Assembly: GCF_015291665.1 (NCBI RefSeq)
Contig: NZ_CP030048.1
Location: 3,100,001 to 3,164,000 of the forward strand
Reading direction: 5' to 3'
From: Bradyrhizobium sp. CCBAU 53338
Lineage (GTDB): Bacteria; Pseudomonadota; Alphaproteobacteria; Rhizobiales; Xanthobacteraceae
DNA length: 64,000 nucleotides
A program made the position numbers and the translations under genes. Under the pieces are notes generated by a model. The model did no database searches. It saw nothing but the letters and a program-made list of their open reading frames with translations, and was not told the DNA's origin. Below are positions 25,487-34,754 of this stretch, piece after piece. Position 1 is the first letter of the stretch. The number at the start of each line of letters is the position of its first letter.

Positions 25487-27544
25487 CTACCGCCACATCC
25501 CCCGCATCCGCGCGCCGATGTCGATCTTCGGTCCCTGCGATGCAGCGCGCGCGCCAGCCGAGGCAGCCTTCGGCCACGCGGTGCGCTCGAACAGATAGAC
25601 CAGCGGCTCAGGGATGAAGCGGGTGCGGGAGGCGTAGACGTGGCGGTCGCCCTTGGCGGCCTGGCCGTGGACGAAGAAACGCTGCGGCACGACGAGATGC
25701 AGAACGTCCTTGGCGCGTGTCATCGCGACATAGAGCAGGCGGCGCTCCTCCTCGAGCTCGGCGCTGGTGCCGGCGCCGAGATCGGACGGCATGCAGCCGT
25801 CGACGACGTTGAGCACGAACACCGATTTCCACTCCTGGCCCTTGGCGGAATGGATGGTGGAGAGGATCAGGTAATCCTCGTCGCGGAGCGGCGGGCCTGA
25901 TTTGTCGCTGGTCGCGTCAGGTGGATCGAGCGTGAGCTCGGTCAGGAATTTTTCGCGCGAGGAATAGCCGCTCGCGATCTGCTCGAGCTGCATCAGGTCG
26001 GCGCGGCGCGTCTCGGAATCCTCGTGGAGGCGATCGAGGTGCGGTTCGTACCAGAGCCGCACGCGTTCGAGCTCCACAGGCCATTCCGAATGGCGCAAAT
26101 TCTCGATAGTGCGGACGAAGTCGGTCCAGTCCGCGCCGGTGCGCGCTGGCACCGGGAGCTGAGCGAGTGCGTTCAGCGGATCGGCGCTCTCGGCCATCTG
26201 ATCGAGCACGCGCTGCGCGGTCGCGGGACCGATGCCCGGCAACAGATGCAGGATACGAAAGCCGGCGACGCGGTCGCGCGGGTTCTCGGCAAAGCGCAGC
26301 AAGGCCAGCACGTCCTTGACGTGGGCGGCGTCGAGGAATTTCAGCCCGCCGAATTTGACGAAGGGGATGTTGCGGCGGGTCAGCTCGATCTCCAGCGGGC
26401 CGGAATGCGAGGAGGTCCGGAACAGCACCGCCTGGTGCTTGAGCAGCGCGCCTTGTTCGCGATTGGCCAGCACCTGTTCGACGATGTAGCGGGCCTGGTC
26501 GGCCTCGTCGTGAACGGTGACGAGCTGCGGCTTCTGCGTCGAGGCGCGGTCGGTCCAGAGATTCTTGGTGAAGCGCTCGCGCGCGAGGCCGATGACGCCG
26601 TTGGCGGCTGCCAGCACCGCTTGCGTCGAGCGATAGTTGCGATCGAGCGTGATCGTCTCCGCGCGCGGCGAAAAACTCTGCGGAAAGTCCAGGATGTTGC
26701 GCACGGTGGCGGCGCGGAACGAATAGATCGACTGCGCGTCGTCGCCCACGACGGTGAGCCCGCGTCCGTCGGGCTTGAGTGCCAGCAGGATCGAGGATTG
26801 CAGGCGATTGGTGTCCTGATATTCGTCGACCAGCACGTGATCGAAGCGGCCGCCGATCTCTTCCGCAATCAATGCATCGCTCATCATCTGCGACCAGTAG
26901 AGCAGGAGGTCGTCGTAATCGAGCACGTGCTGGGCCTGCTTGGCCTCGACATAGGCCGCGAACAGACCCTTCAATTCGGCCGCCCAACCGGCGCACCAAG
27001 GATAATGCTGGCCGAGCACCTTCTCGATCTCCATCTCGGCGTTGACGCAGCGCGAGTAGATCGACAGGCAGGTGCCCTTGGCCGGAAAGCGGCCGTCGGT
27101 CCTCGACAGGCCGCGTTCGTGCCGAACCAGGTTCATCAGGTCGGCGGAATCCTCGCGGTCGTGGATGGTGAAGGCGGGATCGATACCGATCCGCTCGGCA
27201 TATTCGCGCAGCAGCCGCGCGCCGATGCCGTGGAAGGTTCCGGCCCAGGTCAGCGCATCGCGCATGATCGCGGCGTTGTTTTCGCCGAGCACCTTTCGGG
27301 CGATGCGTTCGACCCGGCCCGCCATCTCGGCCGCGGCGCGGCGGGAGAACGTCATCAAGAGGATGCGGCGGGGATCGGCGCCGGCGACGATCAGATGCGC
27401 GACGCGATGGGCGAGCGTATTGGTCTTGCCGGACCCGGCGCCGGCAATGACGAGCAGGGGGGCGCCCACGGTCGCGCCATCGGCCACGCCATGCTCCACG
27501 GCGCGGCGCTGCTCCGCATTGAGCGTGTCCAGATATGAAGTCAC
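25487..27544 (-). CDS. UvrD/PcrA-type superfamily 1 ATP-dependent DNA helicase
   Basis: 685 residues with all SF1A motifs: Q-motif LNAEQRRAVEHG, Walker A in VIAGAGSGKTNTLAHRV, motif II in VLVDEYQDTNRLQ, motif III in VVGDDAQSIYSFRAA, motif IV in LDRNYRSTQ, motif V in STIHSAKGQEW and motif VI in LLYVAMTRAKDVL. A 3'-5' helicase for DNA repair or recombination; which of the UvrD paralogues it is cannot be settled, and it is not the chromosomal uvrD by context. The GTG at 27544 (TSYLDTLNAEQ) is the likely start; the frame is open further upstream. Confidence 0.9.
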   Translation of the reverse strand: MTSYLDTLNAEQRRAVEHGVADGATVGAPLLVIAGAGSGKTNTLAHRVAHLIVAGADPRRILLMTFSRRAAAEMAGRVERIARKVLGENNAAIMRDALTWAGTFHGIGARLLREYAERIGIDPAFTIHDREDSADLMNLVRHERGLSRTDGRFPAKGTCLSIYSRCVNAEMEIEKVLGQHYPWCAGWAAELKGLFAAYVEAKQAQHVLDYDDLLLYWSQMMSDALIAEEIGGRFDHVLVDEYQDTNRLQSSILLALKPDGRGLTVVGDDAQSIYSFRAATVRNILDFPQSFSPRAETITLDRNYRSTQAVLAAANGVIGLARERFTKNLWTDRASTQKPQLVTVHDEADQARYIVEQVLANREQGALLKHQAVLFRTSSHSGPLEIELTRRNIPFVKFGGLKFLDAAHVKDVLALLRFAENPRDRVAGFRILHLLPGIGPATAQRVLDQMAESADPLNALAQLPVPARTGADWTDFVRTIENLRHSEWPVELERVRLWYEPHLDRLHEDSETRRADLMQLEQIASGYSSREKFLTELTLDPPDATSDKSGPPLRDEDYLILSTIHSAKGQEWKSVFVLNVVDGCMPSDLGAGTSAELEEERRLLYVAMTRAKDVLHLVVPQRFFVHGQAAKGDRHVYASRTRFIPEPLVYLFERTAWPKAASAGARAASQGPKIDIGARMRGMWR

Positions 27545-27732
27545 GAATCGCCCCGATGAAGCCGCCAGAATCGACGATCCTCCGGCGAATCGCAATGCGG
27601 CTGGGCGCGGGGCCCCGAGGATTCAGGGGAGAGGAACAGCCGAAGGTTCCAGCCCGAAAGGGTGATCCTCTTCCCAACCGCTGCCGCATGGACAAGGCGG
27701 CGGCCGGCAGGACCCGACGGCGCCTTGATCGG

Positions 27733-28119
27733 TCATCCCCTGGTCGCTGTCGCGCCGAACCCATCGGCCGGCACGTAAAGCTTGACCGGGCGGATCTCGT
27801 AGACCGCGCTCGGATTGACCTCGCGCAGCTTCCGCGCCGCCGCGATCGCCTCCTCGTCCGTGTCGTAGTTGACGAGGTGGAATCCCAGAAGCTGCTCCTT
27901 GGTCTCGGCAAACGGGCCGTCCAGCACGATGCCCGCGCCCGGGCCACGCAAGGTGTGGGCCTTTCTCGTATCATCCAGACGGGCGGCCGGTCCAAGGTGT
28001 CCGCTCGCCCGCAAGGGGGCCTGAACCTCGATGACCTTGGCCAGGACAGCGGCGTCCTCCTGCGGCGTCCATGCCAACAGCTCGTCTTCCACGTGGTAGG
28101 CCAGGATTGCGTAGAGCAT
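27733..28119 (-). CDS. YciI family protein
   Basis: A 128-residue protein of the YciI (YCII) dimeric alpha/beta barrel family. The hallmark DGPFAETKEQLLGFHLVNYD is present, with the usual Asp that acts as general base in related dehydratases and dehalogenases. Similar proteins often sit next to ECF sigma factors, but none is near here. GAGG five bases ahead of the ATG at 28119 favours that start over the GTG at 28125. Confidence 0.85.
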   Translation of the reverse strand: MLYAILAYHVEDELLAWTPQEDAAVLAKVIEVQAPLRASGHLGPAARLDDTRKAHTLRGPGAGIVLDGPFAETKEQLLGFHLVNYDTDEEAIAAARKLREVNPSAVYEIRPVKLYVPADGFGATATRG

Positions 28120-28324
28120 TTTCACCTCGCTTGTTTTTGGGCGCGCAGCCCGAAGGACGTATCACCGCCATCGATACCGACAATGGCCCGATACGAAATA
28201 TTGCGTCATGGCGATGCTGACGAAACCGTCATGAAACCCGATTGCGGGCCGGCGGTGTGAACGCCGGCCAAAGTCGAGGCGACTGATGGCCACCAAGAGC
28301 AATCAAGGGCTATCGGAGGCGGCA

Positions 28325-28510
28325 ATGTCGGGTCGGATCATCAAGATCATCTGCGATGCGCGGCGGGCAGGGACGTCGGAGCCTGCCGATCTGCACGATC
28401 AGGCCGGTCATCACCGCTACTACGGCAGCTCCGTCGCGAATGGCGGCGAGCGAATCGTCGAGACCCGCCGCGGCAAGCGTCCGTCCATGTTCGCCATCTT
28501 CGGCTTCTGA
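28325..28510 (+). CDS. small basic hypothetical protein, 61 residues
   Basis: ATG at 28325 with a strong GGAGGCGGCA ribosome site; sequence begins MSGRIIKIICDARRAGTSEP. Arg/Gly/Tyr-rich, no membrane segment or signal. No family recognised. The ribosome site is the main evidence that it is real. Confidence 0.45.
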   Translation: MSGRIIKIICDARRAGTSEPADLHDQAGHHRYYGSSVANGGERIVETRRGKRPSMFAIFGF

Positions 28511-28536
28511 GCCTCGCCGGGCGAAACGACGCGCGA

Positions 28537-28740
28537 ATGAGCGCCCTGCAAATCACGATCGCTGCACTGCCTTTCCTGCTCTCGCTCGTGAGCCGGAACT
28601 GCAACGTGATTGCGCCCTGCCTGCTGGTGAGCATCCTCACCGTGCTTTTGAGTGCCGAGCCCCACCGTGCGGTCATGGCCTGGTGCGCAGGTACGCTGAT
28701 CGCCGCCGTGGCGGTGCGCGAGCGGCTCCGCGTGCTCTGA
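28537..28740 (+). CDS. small membrane protein, 67 residues
   Basis: Two hydrophobic helices (residues 5-37 as ITIAALPFLLSLVSR...CLLVSILTVLL and 46-60) joined by a short loop, so an integral inner-membrane hairpin is likely. It is 26 bases downstream of the small basic gene and could be cotranscribed. Convergent with the solute-binding protein gene. Function unknown. Confidence 0.55.
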   Translation: MSALQITIAALPFLLSLVSRNCNVIAPCLLVSILTVLLSAEPHRAVMAWCAGTLIAAVAVRERLRVL

Positions 28741-28751
28741 GCCGGAATTGA

Positions 28752-29465
28752 TCAGGGCGCGCTCAAGACCTGCTTGACGAGAGCCTCGCGCAGCGCCGCG
28801 AGCTCGCCGCTCGCCTGCATCTGCGCGATCACCTGTCCGACCTTCGGCACGAGGTCGCGATGCCGCTCATGCAGGTAATGATAGATGCTGATGCGCTCGA
28901 GCGGCGGGGAGAGCGGATATATCCTGGCCTGGAGATTGAGCTTGCGGACTGCGACCAGGCCGCTGAAGAGGTCGGTGACCATCACGTCGAAGCGATCGGC
29001 ATCGAGCATCCTGATCATGTTCTCGATGCCGGTGGTCGCCGTGACGCGGTCCATGCCGCGCGTGCCGGCTTCCGACGAGCCGACGCCGCGGACGATGCCG
29101 ATGCTGTAGTTCCTGATCGAATTCCAGCCGTCGACGTCGAAATGGAGCTTGGTCGTGAACGCCGCGGGCTCGATGTAGTTGATCGCGGGCGTCACCTGCA
29201 GCAGTGTCGGGTAGTCGCGGGACAGCGTTCCGATCCGCTGGATTTCACCGTCGAGCTCGCCGGAGCTCGACAGCGCCAGCGCCCGCTTGCCGGGGACGTC
29301 CTCGAATTCGAGCTTGATGTTCAGCTTGGCGTAGACGGCCCGCAGCATCTCGCCGCCGACATATTGATCCGGGATGTCTGCGATCCGTGCCAGGCGGATC
29401 ACGGACTGCGCGGAGGACGTTCCGGCCGTGAGCAGGGACAGGCAGACGACGACTATCCGCCACAT
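28752..29465 (-). CDS. periplasmic solute-binding domain protein (SBP family 3 type)
   Basis: 237 residues: signal peptide MWRIVVVCLSLLTAGTSSAQ, then a class II periplasmic binding fold similar to family 3 (amino acid-type) proteins, with LARIADIPDQYVGGEM, YPTLLQVTPAINYIEPAAF and DRFDVMVTDLFSGLVAV. No ABC permease or ATPase genes are adjacent, so it may be a stand-alone sensor or an orphan binding protein. The downstream hybrid kinase on the opposite strand starts 337 bases away and is a possible signalling partner, by proximity only. Confidence 0.8.
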   Translation of the reverse strand: MWRIVVVCLSLLTAGTSSAQSVIRLARIADIPDQYVGGEMLRAVYAKLNIKLEFEDVPGKRALALSSSGELDGEIQRIGTLSRDYPTLLQVTPAINYIEPAAFTTKLHFDVDGWNSIRNYSIGIVRGVGSSEAGTRGMDRVTATTGIENMIRMLDADRFDVMVTDLFSGLVAVRKLNLQARIYPLSPPLERISIYHYLHERHRDLVPKVGQVIAQMQASGELAALREALVKQVLSAP

Positions 29466-29801
29466 GGGGCGCCTCTCTGGTCAGCTCTTGCTACCATTGG
29501 GTTGGGGGCCCCGCGCGATCTACCGCAGATGGCCCATGCCGCAGAACCATGGCGCCCAACGTTCGCCCGCCACGCGCGCGTCTCCCGGATTTCACCGGTG
29601 TCATTCTAGCACGCGGAGTGATATTTTACGCGGGAATCCTGCTGCTGGGCGCAAGATATGACCCCACCGACCTCAGATCGCCCAAGGGCCGACAGGATTG
29701 CCGCACACGTCGTGTGCTGAGGAGAATCAAAACCGTCGAGTTGTGCGCGGCCGCGGCCGGCAGGCCGGACAGGAGTGTCGCCATTTTCTGGGACGGGGTG
29801 C
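29466..29801. other. intergenic region between divergent binding protein and hybrid kinase genes
   Basis: No convincing gene. It must hold both promoters, but I see no clear consensus element; the frame open at 29549-29818 has no ribosome site or recognisable sequence. Confidence 0.5.
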
Positions 29802-32198
29802 ATGGCCAACGCAGGTGACGAGAATCCCGACCGTGGCCGCGCTGTTGCGCCGGCGGCCGCGAAGCAGGATTTGAGCGGCATCGGAACGCCGTTCACGTCC
29901 CCGCTGCTCGCCGCGTTGCCGTCGCGGATCTTCAACTGGTCGCGGAGCGGCGTCGGGCCCCGCCTGCTTGCCGCCGTGCTGCTGTTTTCCTCCGTCGTGA
30001 CGCTGACACTGACCGTGCTCCAGCTCTATCTCGACTATGACCGCGAAGTCGGCATGATCGAGACGCGGCTCGAGGAGGTCGGCCGCAGCACCACGGCCAG
30101 CCTCGGCGAAAGCCTGTGGAATCTCGACCAGAACCAGCTCAAGCTTCAGCTCGACGGTATCCTGCGGCTGCCGGGCATGCGCGCCGCCGAGGTCCGCGAG
30201 ATCGCCGATCGCCCCGATCCCATCCGCGTCGCCGTCGGCGCGCGAAGCACCCGCTCGGTCGTGGCGCGCGACTATCCGCTGACCACCAATGTGCAGGGGA
30301 CGGTGCACAACATCGGCGTGTTGCATGTCGAGGCGACGCTGAATGACGTCTATCGGCAATTGCTGAACCGGGCCCTCGTCATCCTGGCAAGCCAGGCGGC
30401 AAAGACGTTCCTGGTCTCATTGTTCATCATCTACATGTTCCACGTTCTGGTGACGCGGCATCTGGTTGCGATCGCAGACTTCGTCAGCAAATACAGCGTG
30501 GCGCGGCCGCCGCCGCCTTTGCAACTGGAGCGACGGCCGCCCTACGATCCCGATGAGCTGGACAAGGTGACCGACGCGTTCAACGTCATGTGCGCCAACC
30601 TCGGTCGTGCCTATGGCGAGCTGCGCGAGGCCAACGCGAATCTCGAACGCGATCTGAAGATCCGCCGTCGCGCCGAAGAGGACGCGCGCGCGAGCGAGCA
30701 GCGCTTTCGCGACTATGCCGAGACTGCATCGGACTGGTTCTGGGAAACCGGGCCCGATCACGTCTTCACCTACATATCGGACCGCGCCGGTGCTTTCGGC
30801 ATGGATCCCGAAGCCCTGATCGGCAGGCGGCGCCCGGATGCCGCCCTCGACCAGAATGCCGAAGCGGAGAAATGGCGCGAGCACATGGCGACGCTCGACC
30901 GCCACGAGCCGTTCCGGAAATTCGAGTATCGCGGCCGCGATGCGGCCGGGCGGCTGCACTATTTCAGCGTCAACGGTCAGCCTGTTTTCGCCGACGACGG
31001 GCGTTTCATGGGCTATCGCGGCTCGTCCACCGACCTCACCGCGCAGCATGAGACCGAAGAGCGGCTTCGCCAGTCCCAGAAGATGGATGCGATGGGCCAG
31101 CTCACCGGCGGCGTCGCGCACGACTTCAACAACGTGCTGACCGTCATCATCGGGACCATCGAGATCATCCAGGAGGGGCTCGCGGACAAGCCGGAGCTTG
31201 CCGCAATCGCCCAGCTCATCGACGATGCGGCCTCGCGCGGCGCGGAGATCACCTCGCAGCTCCTGACCTTTGCGAGGCGCCAGCCGCTGGAGCCGCGCGA
31301 GATCGACGTCAACGCTCTCGTGGTCGAGACGGCGAAGCTGTTGCGGCCGATCCTCGGCGAGCATGTCGAGATCGTGATCCGGCTCGCCGACGATGCGTGG
31401 CCGGCCATGGCCGATCCGTCCCAGCTTTCGTCGGCGATCGTCAATCTTGCCGTCAATGCGCGCGATGCGATGCCCGACGGCGGCAGCCTCACGCTCGAGA
31501 CCGCCAACCGGGAGCTCGACGGCAGCGACGATGGCGATGCCGGCTCCTACGTCATGATCGCGGTGGCCGATACCGGCCACGGCATTCCGGCCGAGATTCG
31601 CGACCGCGTGTTCGAGCCGTTCTTCACCACAAAGGGCGTCGGCCGCGGCACCGGGCTCGGCCTCAGCATGGTCTATGGTTTCGCCAAGCAGACCGGCGGC
31701 ACCGTCGCGATCGAGAGTGAGGAGGGGCATGGCACGGTGATACGGCTGTTCCTGCCGCGATCGGCAGGCGGGGCGGCGGGAAGGACCGGGCCGGGGCCGA
31801 CGCCCACGCCGGCGCGCGGGCACGAGACCATTCTCGTGGTCGAGGACGACCCGCTCGTGCAGGGCTATGTCATCGCCCAGCTCGGCAGCCTCGGCTATCG
31901 CACGCTGACGGCCAGCGATGGCGCAGCCGCGCTTGCGCTGGTCGACCAGGGCGCGGGCTTCGATCTGCTGTTTACCGACATCATCATGCCCGGCGGCATG
32001 AACGGGCGGGAATTGGCCGAAGCGGTCCGGCTCCGCCGGCCGGGCGTGCGGGTGCTCTACACGTCAGGCTATACCGACAACACCATCGTCCACGAGGGAC
32101 ATCTCGATCCCGGTGTGGCGCTGCTCCGCAAGCCCTACCGGAAGGCCGAGCTGTCGCAAAAGATCCGCGAGGTGCTCGCGGGCGAGGGACCGCTTTGA
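29802..32198 (+). CDS. membrane hybrid sensor histidine kinase with PAS and receiver domains
   Basis: 798 residues, in order: a cytoplasmic N-terminus, first transmembrane helix (about 53-75), a periplasmic sensor of about 110 residues, second transmembrane helix (about 190-215), HAMP-like linker, a coiled-coil, a PAS domain (about 300-415, with DWFWETGPDHVFTYIS), a HisKA domain with phosphorylated His near 438 in TGGVAHDFNNVLTVI, an ATPase domain with NLAVNARDAMPDGG, DTGHGIP and GRGTGLGLSMVYG, and a C-terminal receiver with ILVVEDDPLVQ and phospho-Asp near 725 in LLFTDIIMPGG. The H-D-F-N-N phosphorylation box defines the common hybrid kinase group. The ATG at 29802 (MANAGDENPDRGRAV) gives the best start. 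Output is likely to pass to a separate regulator through an Hpt protein. Confidence 0.93.
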   Translation: MANAGDENPDRGRAVAPAAAKQDLSGIGTPFTSPLLAALPSRIFNWSRSGVGPRLLAAVLLFSSVVTLTLTVLQLYLDYDREVGMIETRLEEVGRSTTASLGESLWNLDQNQLKLQLDGILRLPGMRAAEVREIADRPDPIRVAVGARSTRSVVARDYPLTTNVQGTVHNIGVLHVEATLNDVYRQLLNRALVILASQAAKTFLVSLFIIYMFHVLVTRHLVAIADFVSKYSVARPPPPLQLERRPPYDPDELDKVTDAFNVMCANLGRAYGELREANANLERDLKIRRRAEEDARASEQRFRDYAETASDWFWETGPDHVFTYISDRAGAFGMDPEALIGRRRPDAALDQNAEAEKWREHMATLDRHEPFRKFEYRGRDAAGRLHYFSVNGQPVFADDGRFMGYRGSSTDLTAQHETEERLRQSQKMDAMGQLTGGVAHDFNNVLTVIIGTIEIIQEGLADKPELAAIAQLIDDAASRGAEITSQLLTFARRQPLEPREIDVNALVVETAKLLRPILGEHVEIVIRLADDAWPAMADPSQLSSAIVNLAVNARDAMPDGGSLTLETANRELDGSDDGDAGSYVMIAVADTGHGIPAEIRDRVFEPFFTTKGVGRGTGLGLSMVYGFAKQTGGTVAIESEEGHGTVIRLFLPRSAGGAAGRTGPGPTPTPARGHETILVVEDDPLVQGYVIAQLGSLGYRTLTASDGAAALALVDQGAGFDLLFTDIIMPGGMNGRELAEAVRLRRPGVRVLYTSGYTDNTIVHEGHLDPGVALLRKPYRKAELSQKIREVLAGEGPL

Positions 32199-32239
32199 GC
32201 GGCGCGCGACGCCGGCGAGTTTCGCCTGGCCAAGCAAAA

Positions 32240-32275
32240 GGCGCGGCGGGGAGAACCCGTCGCGCCCGATTTCTT
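32240..32275 (+). terminator. intrinsic terminator of the hybrid kinase gene
   Basis: GGCGCGGCGGG (32240-32250) pairs with CCCGTCGCGCC (32256-32266, one G-T pair) around a GAGAA loop, followed by a modest pyrimidine run. Confidence 0.7.
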
Positions 32276-32509
32276 GCTCGCTGGTCCAGGGCTGAGAGCG
32301 CCCCGATGCCAAGCCTCTTTCAAAGCCTAGCGGGCGATCCCAGCGAGGTGACAGCGCTTGAGACAAGACACTGGATCACCTCCTTTCGTTGATTGCGGGA
32401 GATCACAATATAGGCCGGATGGCCGCCGCTGTTAAGGGGCGGCGGAGCGGGGCGGAACCTGGCCTGTGCGCAAGGGCCCGAAAGCCGGCGAAAGCAGCGC
32501 CACGGGCAG

Positions 32510-32538
32510 TTGAGACCGCCGCCCGGCCGTGTTAGGCA
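32510..32538 (+). promoter_or_regulatory. candidate promoter of tRNA-Gly
   Basis: TTGAGA (32510-32515), 17-base spacer, TAGGCA (32533-32538), ending nine bases ahead of the mature tRNA start. Confidence 0.42.
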
Positions 32539-32547
32539 GCGACTTGC

Positions 32548-32621
32548 GCGGGTGTAGCTCAATGGTAGAGCAGCAGCCTTCCAAGCTGAATACGAGGGTT
32601 CGATTCCCTTCACCCGCTCCA
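32548..32621 (+). tRNA. tRNA-Gly (anticodon TCC)
   Basis: A 74-base tRNA including encoded CCA: acceptor GCGGGTG with CACCCGC, D arm GCTCAATGGTAGAGC, anticodon loop CTTCCAA with anticodon TCC (reads GGA and GGG), T arm GAGGGTTCGATTCCCTT. The integrase gene begins its 3' end 72 bases away, so this tRNA is the probable island attachment site. Confidence 0.96.
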
Positions 32622-32693
32622 ATGATTTCAATAACTTAGCGCGTCAAGACCTTTCCATTCTGACAAGCCGCGCATTCTCATTCTGACAAACGT

Positions 32694-33944
32694 TCACTTT
32701 TCTTTCGCTTGCTTTGCACGGCGCTTGATGCGTTTCATTTGCGCATCTTGCTTGGCCTCGTCGTCGTCGTGCAGATAGTGCGCCATAGCTGCGGTCGACG
32801 ACCACTGACCCTTCTTCATCAGCTGAGTTTCCGTTAGCCCCGATGTGCTTGCTTCGGTCGTGCCGCCGTGGCGACCGAATGAGGTAAAGGTCAGCTCAGG
32901 CCGTAAACCTGCAGCCAAGATAATCTTCTTCGTAATGCGCTGGACTTGAGTCAGCATCTCACCTTTGCCGAACCAGGGTAGACTGCTGCCATCACGCCGC
33001 AACATCAGGCCGCCCGTCGGGCGCAACTCCTTGATTGCGTCAAGCTCGGCCATGAGCAGCGGGTACAGTGCCTTGCCCTTGGCATTGAATAGTGGCTCCC
33101 AAGATCCCGTGCTGGTCTTGTAGTTGATGACGTACACATGGCTCGGCCGGCTCGGCGGCCGGTAGTGATCGGCCACAAAACGAATGAAAATGTGAGCCTC
33201 GCGTTGAAGCAGCTCCCAGCCGATCAGCGCACCGGTAGCAAGCGAAGGATAGCCCATCTCGATCGCCTTAGCGCGGAAAGCTGCAAGCTCCGCAAAGGTC
33301 GCATGCGGTGTCTCGCGCGAGCTGGATTGCAGACCCATCTTTTCGAAGGGATTGCGGGGCGGAAACAAGCCTGGATGTGCTCGGGAGATGGCGTTCCAGG
33401 CGCCACGTGCGGTCTTCATCGCGTGATTGACCGTCGTACGGCGTTCGATCTTCTCGCCCTTAACCTCTTTGAAGAGCAGTTTTTCGAAGAGCTGATCGAC
33501 GAAAGCCGTATCGATGCTTGCGACCCGGCGCGTCCCCAGTCGTCGGCCATCTTGCAAGATGTACTCGCAGATCATCTTGATGCCAGTCTCATGAACGCGG
33601 CACTGGCCGGGGCTCAAAGGCTGAAGTCGCTTGGCTGTTTTCTGGGACCAGGTTTGACGGTAGACGTGAAACATCCAATCCAGCGTGCCGACGACCACGC
33701 CAATGCCGATTGGATTCGCATCCTCGCCGCCGGAGCGCCAACTATCAAAAGCGGGGAGCAAAATTTGCTCTGCGCGTGTGACTGCGCGCTTGTAGTCGGT
33801 GCCAAGGGCTTCGTTCGCGATCGAACATCCCCGCTTGCGCGCCCACGTCGGGATATTGAAAAAATACCCGAAGCTGCCGCCTCCGAGACGCTTGCGTAAA
33901 GTGTACCGAGGCAACGGTAACGCAGATCGCCCCAATCTTTTCAC
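32694..33944 (-). CDS. site-specific tyrosine recombinase (integrase), divergent
   Basis: 416 residues. The C-terminal catalytic domain is recognisable in LTFTSFGRHGGTTEASTSGLTE with its G-T-T-E-A helix, and in the terminal region around AMAHYLHDDD, which supplies the nucleophilic tyrosine. The usual first His of H-x-x-R-H appears as Ser, and the usual final G-H pair reads G-Q-W. This F-T-S-F-R-H-G-G form occurs in Bradyrhizobium island integrases. It points away from the tRNA, with its stop 72 bases from the tRNA end. The start at 33944 overlaps the preceding small gene by four bases (ATGA). Confidence 0.85.
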   Translation of the reverse strand: MKRLGRSALPLPRYTLRKRLGGGSFGYFFNIPTWARKRGCSIANEALGTDYKRAVTRAEQILLPAFDSWRSGGEDANPIGIGVVVGTLDWMFHVYRQTWSQKTAKRLQPLSPGQCRVHETGIKMICEYILQDGRRLGTRRVASIDTAFVDQLFEKLLFKEVKGEKIERRTTVNHAMKTARGAWNAISRAHPGLFPPRNPFEKMGLQSSSRETPHATFAELAAFRAKAIEMGYPSLATGALIGWELLQREAHIFIRFVADHYRPPSRPSHVYVINYKTSTGSWEPLFNAKGKALYPLLMAELDAIKELRPTGGLMLRRDGSSLPWFGKGEMLTQVQRITKKIILAAGLRPELTFTSFGRHGGTTEASTSGLTETQLMKKGQWSSTAAMAHYLHDDDEAKQDAQMKRIKRRAKQAKEK

Positions 33945-34126
33945 AGCAGTCTCCTGGACTCCTCCGGGTCGTCTTCAGGATTAATTGGAATCGATCCTTC
34001 TTCCAGAATCAACACAGAAATGCGTCCGTCAGGCCAAATCTCGACGCGCGCGACCCTGCCACCGGCGTCGAGTACGCCTCGAACCGCGCGCTTAATATCT
34101 GCCTCGGTAAATCTGGCGCGGGACAT
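33941..34126 (-). CDS. small integrase-coupled protein, 61 residues
   Basis: MSRARFTEADIKRAVRGVLDAGGRVARVEI, then an acidic tail. The stop codon overlaps the integrase start by four bases (ATGA), so translation is coupled. Similar small proteins precede integrases in many rhizobial islands. The form, an N-terminal helix-turn-helix-like stretch and a short strand pair, would fit an excisionase or a DNA-binding accessory protein, but this is inference; no activity is established. Confidence 0.75.
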   Translation of the reverse strand: MSRARFTEADIKRAVRGVLDAGGRVARVEIWPDGRISVLILEEGSIPINPEDDPEESRRLL

Positions 34127-34754
34127 CCAAGTTTGGAAGCATGAGATCGGTGGCCCATTAAATCATGATGCTCGGTTAAGACTCTACTGAAGCGAGAGAA
34201 AGCGTGGAGCACTATGGCGAAATTAGATGTGCCAGAAGGTCGTCTTGCGGCAGGTACATCGAGTGAGAAGGTACGGATCATCTTCGCTTGATGTTATGCG
34301 GGGCCATCAAATCGGAGGGACGTAATTTGCTGATGTCTGACCTAGTCGCCGTCGGATCGATGGAGCTAGCTCAAGCTTGCCCATAATGGCTGGAACGAGA
34401 GTTCAAGTTTTTCAACCGCTTAAAAGGCGGCGTGTGCACGACGTGTGCACCGGTAGACCAAGAAAAATCTCATCACCGCCAGTGTGAGCAGGGATGTGGC
34501 GCCTGTGCTGGACCTGAATTTTCCGAGGGCAGGCGGCGGACTCGTGCTCACGCCGCGTCAATCGCTCGAAATCGAAAGATCGCGAGTTGTGGGTTTCGCT
34601 CCGCACTCCCTCCGCCAGGTTCCGGCACTCGTCAGGTCAGCGAGATACCGCGCACAGACCCAATGGTACAGCTCGACCACGCGAGCGTCCTAGATTTGGA
34701 GGTTGGGGTGAGCAAATCGGACCGCGGAACGACGAAAATGCCATCATGTTCCGT
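34127..34754. other. gene-poor stretch behind the integrase module
   Basis: About 630 bases with no credible gene. GTGTGCAC is repeated at 34432-34439 and 34443-34450. The open frames here and across the edge of the RraA gene lack ribosome sites and familiar sequence. It may hold decayed sequence left from island rearrangement. Confidence 0.5.

Noticed and set aside
26024..27538. 504-residue plus-strand frame over the helicase
   Set aside because: Antisense shadow caused by high GC content at third positions.
25917..27995. Very long minus-strand frame of 692 residues over the helicase gene
   Set aside because: High-GC shadow of the helicase in another frame; Arg/Pro-rich composition and no domain.
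34432..34450. Direct repeat GTGTGCAC-GAC-GTGTGCAC as a possible attachment site
   Set aside because: Too short, not related to the tRNA end, and not at a gene border that would suggest insertion.
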